Position numbers and translations under genes: made by a program. Of a stretch of 25,651 nt of DNA, positions 7,196 through 13,722 are shown one piece after another (position 1 is the first letter of the stretch; each line of letters starts with the position of its first letter). This stretch comes from Pseudomonadota bacterium. Its GTDB lineage: Bacteria; Pseudomonadota; Gammaproteobacteria; Burkholderiales; Burkholderiaceae_D. The notes beneath the pieces were generated by a model. The model was not told where the DNA came from and did not search any database. It saw nothing but the letters and a program-made list of their open reading frames with translations. The DNA lies in the NCBI GenBank assembly GCA_023422955.1, contig JAFAGG010000094.1, forward strand, positions 1-25,651. Direction: 5' to 3'.

Positions 7196-7342
7196 GTTCT
7201 GCGCACCGGGCGGCATGGGAGAAGGCAAGAGCCGGGCATGCTGTAAATTGCTCTGCAATGCCGGCATGTCATTGCAGACTCTCGGTAAGGCTGGCTTCCG
7301 GCTTTGCGACCAGAGTTTTAAAGAGCGCTTCGGCGCTTTTTT
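7196..7342 (+). ncRNA. Candidate small RNA ending at an intrinsic terminator
   Basis: The support is a good terminator at 7320-7342 with no protein gene in front of it. A weak promoter (TTCGGT 7161-7166, 17-base spacer, TAGAGT 7184-7189) would start a transcript near 7196. Inside lies a perfect TGCAATG / CATTGCA hairpin (about 7254-7276). I do not recognise 6S, SRP, tmRNA or RNase P features. The terminator could instead belong to an unseen upstream transcript. Confidence 0.25.
7320..7342 (+). terminator. Intrinsic terminator upstream of tRNA-Leu
   Basis: AGCGC-TTCG-GCGCT forms a stable tetraloop hairpin, lengthened by A/G-U pairs at its base and followed by six T. This is a classic rho-independent terminator on the plus strand. 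It insulates the tRNA genes from upstream transcription. Confidence 0.75.
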
Positions 7343-7411
7343 CATTCAGGCGCAGTTCGGATAGGCGCGGTAAATGATGAAGCGATATTTGCTCATCATC
7401 ATGTGCAGCAT

Positions 7412-7498
7412 GCGGCTGTGACGAAATAGGTAGACGTAAGGGACTTAAAATCCCTCGGTGGAGACACCGTGCCGGTTCGATTCCGGCCAGCCGCACCA
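7412..7498 (+). tRNA. tRNA-Leu (UAA anticodon)
   Basis: The acceptor stem is GCGGCTG (7412-7418) paired with CAGCCGC (7488-7494), then discriminator A and an encoded CCA (7496-7498). The anticodon stem GGGA/TCCC holds the loop CTTAAAA (7444-7450), giving anticodon TAA (7446-7448). A long variable arm follows (CGGTGGAGACACCG region), as in class II tRNAs, and the T-loop GGTTCGATTCC is intact. It reads UUA/UUG leucine codons. It lies 72 bases before tRNA-Gly. Confidence 0.95.
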
Positions 7499-7506
7499 AA
7501 AAAGTG

Positions 7507-7535
7507 TTGGAGCTTAGCGTTCCTTGCGCTATAAT
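7507..7535 (+). promoter_or_regulatory. Sigma-70 promoter for tRNA-Gly
   Basis: TTGGAG (7507-7512), a 17-base spacer and a perfect TATAAT (7530-7535) lie 35 bases before tRNA-Gly. Transcription would start near 7542. This suggests tRNA-Gly can be expressed independently of the tRNA-Leu just upstream. Confidence 0.75.
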
Positions 7536-7570
7536 CTTTCTCCACGTAACGCATAGCGCTACGTTCTCAT

Positions 7571-7646
7571 GCGGGAATAGCTCAGTTGGTAGAGCGCAAC
7601 CTTGCCAAGGTTGAGGTCGAGAGTTCGAGACTCTTTTCCCGCTCCA
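7571..7646 (+). tRNA. tRNA-Gly (GCC anticodon)
   Basis: The acceptor stem is GCGGGAA (7571-7577) paired with TTCCCGC (7636-7642), discriminator T, and encoded CCA (7644-7646). The D arm is AGCTCAGTTGGTAGAGC. The anticodon stem CAACC/GGTTG encloses TTGCCAA (7602-7608), giving anticodon GCC (7604-7606). The T-loop is GAGTTCGAGACTC. It decodes GGC/GGU. A strong terminator follows directly. Confidence 0.96.
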
Positions 7647-7651
7647 GATTC

Positions 7652-7682
7652 AAAAAAAGGAAGCCCAAGGGCTTCCTTTTTT
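7652..7682 (+). terminator. Intrinsic terminator after tRNA-Gly
   Basis: GGAAGCCC (7659-7666) pairs with GGGCTTCC (7669-7676), is flanked by a run of A before and followed by six T. It is strong and nearly symmetric, so it could also stop leftward transcription from the cold-shock gene. Confidence 0.9.
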
Positions 7683-7807
7683 ATTTCCTGCTTTCTGCTT
7701 CCCCTGCCTCTTGTCTTTCTTTCCCATGTTCGCCAGATGAGGCGACCCGCCTGTAAAACCGCGTGCGGTCACTAAAGAGCGGGATAGGATTTGCCTGATG
7801 GAGCGGG

Positions 7808-7834
7808 CGAAAAAAATCTGCGCCTGAGACAGGC
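7808..7834 (-). terminator. Possible terminator of the cold-shock gene
   Basis: On the minus strand GCCTG-TCT-CAGGC (7834-7822) forms a short hairpin 21 bases after the csp stop, followed by GCAGA and seven T (7816-7810). The gap before the T-run makes it weaker than a textbook terminator. Confidence 0.45.
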
Positions 7835-7855
7835 TTCCATCCGACAGAAAGTGTT

Positions 7856-8062
7856 TCAGCTCGCGTGGGTGATATTGGACGCCTGCTTGCCCTTGGGGCC
7901 CTGGGTTATTTCAAATTGCACTTTCTGGCCTTCCTTGAGCGTCTTGAAGCCTTGCGTCTGGATCGCGCTGTAATGGGCGAATAAATCGCCGTCACCGGTA
8001 TCGGGAGTAATGAATCCGAAGCCTTTGGAATCGTTGAACCACTTGACTGTACCTGTCGCCAT
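7856..8062 (-). CDS. cspA: CspA-family cold shock protein
   Basis: From the ATG at 8062 this is 68 residues, one cold-shock domain. It begins MATGTVKWFNDSKGFGFITP, with RNP1 KGFGFI at 13-18, and has RNP2 as LFAHYSAI (27-34; most relatives have VFVHF). Cold-shock proteins bind single-stranded RNA/DNA and loosen RNA structure, often at low temperature or in stationary phase. The ATG has AAAGG seven bases upstream. The in-frame GTG at 8110 has an even stronger GGAGGAG five bases upstream and would add 16 residues (MCKHGAYDQSICKGKD). Canonical family length favours the ATG, but see the finding. A long leader and a promoter at 8191-8164 fit the usual csp layout. The paralogue (CspA, CspD, etc.) is not resolved. 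Confidence 0.93.
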   Translation of the reverse strand: MATGTVKWFNDSKGFGFITPDTGDGDLFAHYSAIQTQGFKTLKEGQKVQFEITQGPKGKQASNITHAS

Positions 8063-8095
8063 GTCCTTGCCTTTACAGATTGATTGATCGTACGC

Positions 8096-8113
8096 ACCGT
8101 GCTTGCACACGGT
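8096..8113 (-). promoter_or_regulatory. Hairpin in the cold-shock mRNA leader
   Basis: On the minus strand ACCGTG-TGCAAG-CACGGT is a perfect 6-base stem starting three bases after a GGAGGAG ribosome site (8122-8116). The stem contains the alternative GTG codon (8110-8108). It could be a temperature-responsive element or simply leader structure. Confidence 0.5.
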
Positions 8114-8369
8114 TTCTCCTCCGCCAGCCTTGTCTCTTTAGTTATGCTGGCCACTTATTTTTTATTAAAAATGGGGGAGAGCGAACAACAAGTGCATGAG
8201 GTTTGACATGGAGCAATCAGGTCAATGCCAGACTTGTTGCTTTCAGGCTGACAAACCCGTGGCTAGAGGGCGAGATGCCGGGGTAAAAGCGGAAAAGCGC
8301 TCGCCGTAATTGTGCAGGAAGACACCGGCCCTACGACTGCTTTCGCCAGCATGCAGGCAGCGGCACGAT
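8114..8369 (-). other. Intergenic region between response regulator and cold-shock gene
   Basis: Apart from the ribosome site and the promoter annotated separately, I see nothing coding here. No U-tailed terminator is visible after the response-regulator stop at 8370. Confidence 0.5.
8164..8191 (-). promoter_or_regulatory. Probable promoter of the cold-shock gene
   Basis: TTGTTG (8191-8186), a 16-base spacer and TTTAAT (8169-8164) on the minus strand. Transcription would begin near 8157, leaving a leader of about 95 bases before the ATG, typical of csp genes. Confidence 0.5.
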
Positions 8370-9008
8370 TCAGGACAACTGATTCTTGATCACGTAATGC
8401 GTGAGTTCGGCATTATGCTTCAGCCGCATTTTTTGCAACAGCCGGGTACGGTACATGCTGATGGTTTTCACGGACAGGGCCAATTCATTTGCGATATCGC
8501 TGACGCTTTTGCCGGCGGCAATCATGGTCAGGGTCTGATATTCGCGATCCGACAGTTTTTCATGCGGCAGAATTTCCCTGTCTTCCTGTATCGTGTTGGC
8601 CAATTCCTGCGCCAGTTGAGCGCTGATGTACTTGCGTCCGCCCGCGATTTCGCGCAGTGCATTGACCAGTTCCGAGGTGGCGCTTTGCTTGGTCAGATAA
8701 CCGGCGGCACCTGCTTTCAGGGCGCGGATGGCATACAGGTCTTCCCTGTGCATGGACAACATCAGGACCGCCAGAGTCGGGATTTCCTTGCGCAATTGCT
8801 TCAGCACGTCGATGCCGTTGCGGTCGGGAAGAGAGATATCCAGCAGCAGGATGGCGGTGGGATATTTGCGGGCCAGCTTGATGGTATCCGCTCCATCCGC
8901 TGCGACGCCGGCTACGGCAATGTCGCGGGTCGTGGCAAGAATCTGCTTAAGTCCTTCACGCACAATGGCGTGGTCATCGGAAATCAGGACATCGATTTTT
9001 TTCTTCAC
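8370..9008 (-). CDS. NarL/LuxR-family response regulator (orphan)
   Basis: This 212-residue protein has an N-terminal receiver domain (about 5-120) with acidic D11/D12, phospho-acceptor D57 in LLLDISLP, S85 and K107. A C-terminal LuxR-type helix-turn-helix follows (about 148-210: LSDREYQTLTMIAAGKSVSDIANELALSVKTI). It is a DNA-binding transcription factor switched by phosphorylation, of the same general type as GacA/UvrY/NarL. No histidine kinase gene is within the window, so its partner is unknown. The start is GTG. The promoter at 9140-9113 leaves a leader of roughly 100 bases. Confidence 0.9.
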   Translation of the reverse strand: MKKKIDVLISDDHAIVREGLKQILATTRDIAVAGVAADGADTIKLARKYPTAILLLDISLPDRNGIDVLKQLRKEIPTLAVLMLSMHREDLYAIRALKAGAAGYLTKQSATSELVNALREIAGGRKYISAQLAQELANTIQEDREILPHEKLSDREYQTLTMIAAGKSVSDIANELALSVKTISMYRTRLLQKMRLKHNAELTHYVIKNQLS

Positions 9009-9112
9009 ACTTCTCTCGGGATGATATTGCTAACGCGGTTTGCCCTGGATTGGTAAATGGCTTGCCGCATTGCCAAGGCGTGACATTCTGAAGCAGCGAC
9101 CTTCAACTATTT

Positions 9113-9140
9113 ATCATAGGGAAAATCGAAATACAATCAA
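9113..9140 (-). promoter_or_regulatory. Probable sigma-70 promoter of the response regulator
   Basis: TTGATT (9140-9135), a 16-base spacer and TATGAT (9118-9113) on the minus strand lie in an AT-rich stretch about 105 bases before the GTG start. Confidence 0.55.
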
Positions 9141-9240
9141 CCACATCCAATAAGCATGTAAATGCCGTGTTTTGTTAATTCATCGTTACGATAGCTTGCC
9201 CGTTTGTGCGTGAACAGTGAAGAGTGGACAGAAAAACAGG

Positions 9241-9281
9241 ACAGGCCTGCGCAGGCCTTTGGGCTCTGTGCGCAGGCCTGT
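9241..9281 (-). terminator. Large inverted repeat, probable terminator of the GST gene
   Basis: ACAGGCCTGCGC (9241-9252) and GCGCAGGCCTGT (9270-9281) are a perfect 12-base inverted repeat. The left arm also extends into a self-palindromic AGGCCTGCGCAGGCCT. On the minus strand the hairpin lies 17 bases after the GST stop and is followed by CCTGTTTTTC, a short U-run. This fits a rho-independent terminator. Confidence 0.65.
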
Positions 9282-9298
9282 GCCGCAAAGATTAACTT

Positions 9299-9991
9299 CT
9301 ATTTTTTGCCATATTGCGTTGCGCCGAATAGCACATCCCTGGCCTTGTCATCGGTCAGTGCGCGGCGCTTGTCGGCCAGCACCTGGACGCCACGCTGTAC
9401 CGCCGGACGTTCGCTGATTTCATCGAACCAGCGCTTGGCATGCGGATAGTTTTCCCAGTCTATGCCCTGGTTCTTCCAGGAGCGCATCCACGGGAAAGTC
9501 GCAATGTCGGCAATCGTATACTCGTCGCCCGCCAGGTAGGCCGACTGCGCCAGGCGCTTGTCCACCACGCCGTACAGGCGCTTCGCTTCGTTGGTATAGC
9601 GGTTGATCGCATACTCGATCTTTTCCGGCGCATAAATGCGGAAGTGATGCGCCTGGCCCAGCATGGGGCCGACGCCGCCCATCTGGAACATCAGCCATTG
9701 CAGCGTGGTGAATTTGTCGCGCTCGGACTTGCCCAGAAAGCGGCCCATCTTGCTGGCAAGGTAGACCAGGATCGCACCCGATTCGAACAGGGAATACGGT
9801 TTTCCATCGGGACCGTTCTGATCAACGATGCCGGGTATCTTGTTGTTGGGCGAGATGGCGAGGAATTCCGGCGTGAACTGGTCGCCCGCGCCTATGTCGA
9901 TAAGGTGAACCTGATACGGCAAGCCGCATTCTTCCAGCATGATGTGCACTTTGTGGCCGTTGGGCGTGGCGGTCGAATAAACGTCGATCAT
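9299..9991 (-). CDS. yfcG: Glutathione transferase, YfcG-like (Nu class, disulfide-bond reductase type)
   Basis: This 230-residue protein has an N-terminal thioredoxin-fold domain and an all-helical C-terminal domain. The opening MIDVYSTATPNGHKVHIMLEE and the later FLAISPNNKIPGIVD closely match E. coli YfcG. T9 and N11, the glutathione-contacting residues of that class, are at the same positions, and ESGAILVYLA supplies the second glutathione contact. YfcG-type enzymes lack the usual Tyr/Ser/Cys nucleophile and reduce small disulfides with glutathione in the cytosol. The ATG at 9991 is preceded by GAGGA five bases upstream, so I prefer it to the TTG at 10006. It is a single gene with a good terminator. 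Confidence 0.9.
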   Translation of the reverse strand: MIDVYSTATPNGHKVHIMLEECGLPYQVHLIDIGAGDQFTPEFLAISPNNKIPGIVDQNGPDGKPYSLFESGAILVYLASKMGRFLGKSERDKFTTLQWLMFQMGGVGPMLGQAHHFRIYAPEKIEYAINRYTNEAKRLYGVVDKRLAQSAYLAGDEYTIADIATFPWMRSWKNQGIDWENYPHAKRWFDEISERPAVQRGVQVLADKRRALTDDKARDVLFGATQYGKK

Positions 9992-10058
9992 GAGAGTCCT
10001 CTGCAAAAGGAGGTGGAAAGGGAGGGCGGGACAAGCTGTGCCGGCCGAGTATGCGGAA

Positions 10059-10080
10059 TTCCCTGCAGTTTTGCAGGGAA
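10059..10080 (-). repeat. Hairpin after the histidine phosphatase gene
   Basis: TTCCCTGCA and TGCAGGGAA form a perfect 9-base stem with a 4-base loop, 12 bases past the phosphatase stop on the minus strand. No U-run follows, so it may stabilise or attenuate transcripts rather than terminate fully. Confidence 0.45.
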
Positions 10081-10091
10081 CCGGGAATATC

Positions 10092-10799
10092 TCAGGCCAT
10101 CCCGCGGAATTTTTTGTACTGGGCGAGGAAGGGCTCCATCATGGTGTGGCGGCTGCCTTCCTGCAGCGATGACAGCGGCGAGAAATTCACCATGCGCACC
10201 ACGCAATCCGTTTTTTCATGGCCGACATCGATGACATTGATGCAGCCGGCGGTCTGTATCAGGTTGCCCAGGAACAGGCGCTGCCCGGTGATGGCATAGG
10301 AAAGCAGCGCGCAGTTGACGCCGCCATGCAGCACCAGCAGCACATTGTCCCAGCTTGCATCGCTGCGCAGTTCATCCAGGCCGGCATGCACGCGGTCCAT
10401 CAGTTCGCCTATGCTCTCGCCCGCCAGGAAACGCACCTCTTCTGCCACCATGCCGGAGAAGGCAGCGGTGAAGGCATCCTTCAGATTGTGGTCAGGAATG
10501 CCGGCCAGATTGCCGCCGCGGACTTCACGCCAGTCGGGCCAGCGTTCGACTTCGATCTGCTGTCCGGTTTCAGTCAGCACGCATTGCGCGGTTTCCAGCG
10601 TGCGCGGCATGCCTGAAGTGATGATGCGATCGAATTGCAAGCCGGCGTCAGCGAAAACCCGGCCGGCCGCTTGCGCTTGCTGGCATCCATGCTCATTCAG
10701 CGGTACTTCATCCGGCGGATAAGGCTTGCCGTTTGCATCGAAATAAGTGACATCGCCATGGCGCATCAGATAGATGCGGCGGCGCAGGGGAGCTGTCAT
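10092..10799 (-). CDS. Histidine phosphatase family protein (phosphoglycerate mutase-like)
   Basis: This 235-residue protein has the family phospho-histidine motif LMRHGD (R13, H14, G15), an SGMPRTLETA segment with R66, an acidic residue near E92 (DWREVRGG) and the second His H158 in LLVLHGG. These form the phosphate pocket and proton donor of the superfamily, which removes phosphate from many small molecules or proteins; the substrate cannot be deduced. It lies 35 bases downstream of the crotonase-like gene on the same strand, so the two are probably one transcript. In related bacteria such phosphatases often sit among acyl-CoA metabolism genes, which suggests but does not prove a link. Confidence 0.87.
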   Translation of the reverse strand: MTAPLRRRIYLMRHGDVTYFDANGKPYPPDEVPLNEHGCQQAQAAGRVFADAGLQFDRIITSGMPRTLETAQCVLTETGQQIEVERWPDWREVRGGNLAGIPDHNLKDAFTAAFSGMVAEEVRFLAGESIGELMDRVHAGLDELRSDASWDNVLLVLHGGVNCALLSYAITGQRLFLGNLIQTAGCINVIDVGHEKTDCVVRMVNFSPLSSLQEGSRHTMMEPFLAQYKKFRGMA

Positions 10800-10834
10800 T
10801 GATTGAATCCTTTTTGCTGTGGCCGGAAAAGCAA

Positions 10835-11509
10835 TCAGCTTTCCAGACGATATTTCGCTTCCGCTGCCAGTTGCTGTGTCAGCGAATTATGCAGCGATTC
10901 TTTCAACAGGGTCTTGATTCCTTCGGCTCTGCTTGCGTCCGATGCAAGTTCTTCAGTCCATTTCAATGCGAGTTCCAGCGCAGCGCCCTCATCGCTCAAC
11001 CGGTTGATCAGACCCAGCGCATGCAAGCGCGCAGCCGGTACGTGATCGGCCGCGGTCAGCATTTCCATTGCCAGTTGGCGCGGCAGTCCGTGCGCAAGAA
11101 ACCAGGAGGCACCGCCGCCCGGCGCAGGCGATGCGCCCATCATGCTGGATCGGCTGGCGACAATCAGGTCGCAGGCCAGCATCAGCGATAAGCCGGGTCC
11201 GTCGATCTGTCCATCCACCGCAGCGAGTACCGGCTTGGGAAAGGACTGGATCGCATCCACCCAGTCGTTGAGATGTTCGATGAGCGGTTCGGGCAGGGGA
11301 GCGGCCGAGGAAGTTCTGCCCTGTGCAGGAGAAAATCCTTCCAGCCCGTTCAGCACCACGGCTGCCACCGAACGATCGGACTCCGCGGTCGAGAGCGTTT
11401 CGATCACGGCAGCATGCATGTCGGCCTGCAGCAGTGACAAGGGATTCGTGCCGTTCAGGGTGAGAACCAGCGTGGCATGGTGCCGGGAGGTTTGCAGTTC
11501 TGCGGGCAT
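10835..11509 (-). CDS. Enoyl-CoA hydratase/isomerase-family (crotonase-fold) protein, divergent
   Basis: This 224-residue protein is shorter than the usual 255-265. The crotonase core is clear: HHATLVLTLNG at the start, PKPVLAAVDGQIDGPGLSLMLACDLIVAS (91-119) and a C-terminal helical LINRLSDEGAALELAL. Aligned by eye with rat enoyl-CoA hydratase, the GGGCEL glutamate is S108. The loop that normally carries the second glutamate (PE before the PGxGG turn) is shortened to GASPAPGGGASW with no Glu. It therefore probably binds an acyl-CoA but may not hydrate it; isomerase, thioesterase-like or inactive roles remain possible. It is the first gene of a pair with the histidine phosphatase. The ribosome site before the ATG is weak. 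Confidence 0.82.
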   Translation of the reverse strand: MPAELQTSRHHATLVLTLNGTNPLSLLQADMHAAVIETLSTAESDRSVAAVVLNGLEGFSPAQGRTSSAAPLPEPLIEHLNDWVDAIQSFPKPVLAAVDGQIDGPGLSLMLACDLIVASRSSMMGASPAPGGGASWFLAHGLPRQLAMEMLTAADHVPAARLHALGLINRLSDEGAALELALKWTEELASDASRAEGIKTLLKESLHNSLTQQLAAEAKYRLES

Positions 11510-11617
11510 GATGGAAGGAATCTTGTTGTGGAGTCGCTAATACTATACGCAATCGACGGTACAGCGAAAGATGCCGCTTGCCATTGTGTGGTGGGTTATT
11601 TGACCCGGCGATTCGCA

Positions 11618-12067
11618 TCATGCCGCTTGATTGTGCAGCCAGGCATCCGGCGTCAGGATGGCAAACAGTCCTCGTTTTGCATTGCGCTTGGCCAGCTTCA
11701 ACAAGGCCTTGTCCTTGGTGATCAGCAGGGAGGCCTGGGCATCGCGTGCCAGCTCCATGAATTTCTGGTCTTCCTTGTCTTTGCACACCGGCAGAACGAT
11801 ATCGTCCCTTTTTTCATCCGGCGCGAGCAGGGCGATCAGCGCATCGTACTGTGCCAGCGCTGCCGCCCGGCGCTCCACATCCAGCGGCAGGTGAGGATAG
11901 TTCAGCACGAAGGCATATTCCTTGCGGCAGTCGGTACGCGTCACGGCTTGCAGGCTGCCATCGCGTAGCGCATCGAGCAAAGGCTGGTAGCGCTGATCGC
12001 AGAAGACAAACAGATCCAGGCAGACATTCGTATCTATCACCGCACGATTAGGTATCATTGTCATCAT
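11618..12067 (-). CDS. PIN-domain protein, putative toxin family (TIGR00305-like)
   Basis: This 149-residue protein opens with AVIDTNVCLDLF (D12). It also has E50 (CRKEY), the CKDKEDQKFMELA segment (acidic residues near 97-100) and D119 in LLITKDKALL, the acidic metal-binding set of PIN ribonucleases. The pattern is that of the "putative toxin-antitoxin system toxin component, PIN family". PIN proteins cut RNA using Mg2+ or Mn2+. No small antitoxin gene is visible directly up- or downstream: upstream is divergent yaaA and downstream are 108 apparently empty bases. It may be an orphan. Start choices are ATG at 12067, 12064 or 12058; none has a strong ribosome site. Confidence 0.8.
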   Translation of the reverse strand: MMTMIPNRAVIDTNVCLDLFVFCDQRYQPLLDALRDGSLQAVTRTDCRKEYAFVLNYPHLPLDVERRAAALAQYDALIALLAPDEKRDDIVLPVCKDKEDQKFMELARDAQASLLITKDKALLKLAKRNAKRGLFAILTPDAWLHNQAA

Positions 12068-12085
12068 TTTGTTCTGGATGTGCCC

Positions 12086-12862
12086 ATGTTGTTCGTACTT
12101 TCTCCCGCCAAGTCCCTGGATTATGACACTCCCGCCGTCACTTCAAGCCGTACGCTGCCGGATTTTATCGATGATGCAACCGAACTGATCGGCGTCCTCA
12201 AAGAGAAGCCCCCCGCTGAGATTGCCAGTCTCATGAGTATTTCCGATCCGCTGGCCGCGCTCAATGTTGCCCGCTATGCCGCCTGGTCGCCGCGCTTTAC
12301 GGCAAAAAATTCCAAGCAGGCGGTGCTGGCATTCAACGGCGATGTGTATGAAGGATTGGATGCGCCTGCGCTGAACGAGACGCAGCTGGCGTACCTGCAG
12401 CAGCGTTTGCGCATCCTGTCGGGCTTGTATGGCGCCTTGCGTCCGCTGGACTGGATGCAGCCCTACCGGCTGGAAATGGGAACGCGGCTTGCCAATACGC
12501 GCGGCAAGAATCTGTATGCCTTTTGGGATGATCGCGTCACGGATGCCTTGAATGCGGTGATTGAGGAAAGCGCTTATTCGGTGCTGGTGAATCTCGCCTC
12601 GGAAGAGTATTTCAAGGTGGTGCGGCCCAAACGCCTGAAAGTGCCGGTGATCACGCCGGTGTTCGAGGACTGGAAGAATGGCGCCTACAAGATCATCTCT
12701 TTCCACGCCAAACGCGCCCGCGGCCTGATGATGCGGTATGCGGCTGAACACGCTCTCGCGAAGGCGGAAGCGCTGAAAGCCTTCGACAGCGAAGGCTACG
12801 TTTATGACGAGCAGGCTTCCACTGAGCTGGTGTGGCGGTTCAGGCGGCGCATGGGTGCCTGA
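12086..12862 (+). CDS. yaaA: YaaA, peroxide stress protein (DUF328/UPF0246)
   Basis: From the ATG at 12086 the protein has 258 residues and the standard start MLFVLSPAKSLDYDTP. Conserved family segments are FNGDVYEGLDA, LRILSGLYGALRPLDWMQPYRLEMG, NLASEEYFKVV, FHAKRARGLMMRYAAEH and FDSEGYVYDEQAS. YaaA limits oxidative damage by lowering free iron during peroxide stress in E. coli and binds DNA. A GTG at 12080 would add two residues, but the ATG matches the family. Its start is only 18 bases from the start of the divergent PIN gene, so each promoter must overlap the other gene. It converges on bamD. Confidence 0.93.
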   Translation: MLFVLSPAKSLDYDTPAVTSSRTLPDFIDDATELIGVLKEKPPAEIASLMSISDPLAALNVARYAAWSPRFTAKNSKQAVLAFNGDVYEGLDAPALNETQLAYLQQRLRILSGLYGALRPLDWMQPYRLEMGTRLANTRGKNLYAFWDDRVTDALNAVIEESAYSVLVNLASEEYFKVVRPKRLKVPVITPVFEDWKNGAYKIISFHAKRARGLMMRYAAEHALAKAEALKAFDSEGYVYDEQASTELVWRFRRRMGA

Positions 12863-12889
12863 CAGTCAGGAACCCATGGCGAAGATGAG

Positions 12890-13660
12890 TCAGCTGCGTT
12901 CGCGCGGGATGAGGGTGGTGTTCGGAAAGTTCAATAGCAGCACGCGTTCCGCATCGTCGCGCAACTGAATCAAGCCGAGCGCTTGATAGGATTGCACCAT
13001 GATCGCCAGCGCCTGTTCGACCGCGGCAGTCTGATCGTGATTTTTCACGACATCCTGCGCACGATTGACCGCCGCGACATAGGCGCCGCGACGATAGTAG
13101 TAGTTGGCGATATTCACCTCGTATTGCGCAATCGCCTGCACCAGCGTCGCCATGCGCTTGCGTGCCTCGTCGGCATAGGTGCTGTCGGGGAAGCGCACCA
13201 CCAGTTGCCGGAATGAGTCGTAGGCCTGCTGCAGTGCGGCCTGGTCGCGCTGGCTCTGATCCTTGGTGCTGAAAAAATCGAAGAACTCGGTAAAGAATTC
13301 GGCACGGTCATCGAGATAAATCAGGCCGCGCAGGTAATACATGTAATCGGCGCGCACATGATTCGGATGCAGGCGCAGGAAGCGTTCGATGGCCGCCAGC
13401 GCCTGTGCCGGTTCATCCTGGCGGTAATGGGCATAGGCAACCTCGATCTGGGACTGCTGCGCATAGAGCCCGAAGGGATAACGCGATTCCAGCGATTCGA
13501 AATACCTGATTGCCTGTTCATAATTCCCGCTCATCATTTCATCGCGGGCTTCCTCGTATAATCTGTCGGCCGACCAGTTACGGGTCGGATCGATGGGGTC
13601 GAGGCTGCAGGATGTAAGGAATAAAGCAGCGACAATCGAAAGCAGGAACTTTTTTTGCAT
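12890..13660 (-). CDS. bamD: BamD, outer-membrane assembly lipoprotein
   Basis: This 256-residue lipoprotein has a signal peptide ending in the lipobox LTSC (C18 is the lipidated Cys). Tetratricopeptide repeats follow over about 30-230 (NWSADRLYEEARDEMMSGNYEQAIRYFESLE, YPFGLYAQQSQIEVAYAHYR, FPDSTYADEARKRM). BamD is an essential part of the BAM complex that folds beta-barrel proteins into the outer membrane, working beside BamA on the periplasmic face. The usual betaproteobacterial neighbour rluD is divergent 62 bases away. The C-terminus and length are normal for the family. Confidence 0.95.
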   Translation of the reverse strand: MQKKFLLSIVAALFLTSCSLDPIDPTRNWSADRLYEEARDEMMSGNYEQAIRYFESLESRYPFGLYAQQSQIEVAYAHYRQDEPAQALAAIERFLRLHPNHVRADYMYYLRGLIYLDDRAEFFTEFFDFFSTKDQSQRDQAALQQAYDSFRQLVVRFPDSTYADEARKRMATLVQAIAQYEVNIANYYYRRGAYVAAVNRAQDVVKNHDQTAAVEQALAIMVQSYQALGLIQLRDDAERVLLLNFPNTTLIPRERS

Positions 13661-13722
13661 GGAATTCTGCGAAACGCATCCGGGACAGGGTGATCGCCGA
13701 ATTATAGCCGATAGGATTTATT

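Noticed and set aside
7196..7342. 6S RNA or SRP RNA as identity of the candidate small RNA
   Set aside because: I could not find the long central-bubble hairpin of 6S or the conserved SRP loop.
7014..7364. 116-residue plus-strand frame upstream of tRNA-Leu
   Set aside because: It runs through the intrinsic terminator at 7320-7342, has no ribosome site and shows no recognisable domain.
7571..7646. tRNA genes as an attachment site for an integrated element
   Set aside because: No integrase gene or repeated tRNA 3' end is visible nearby.
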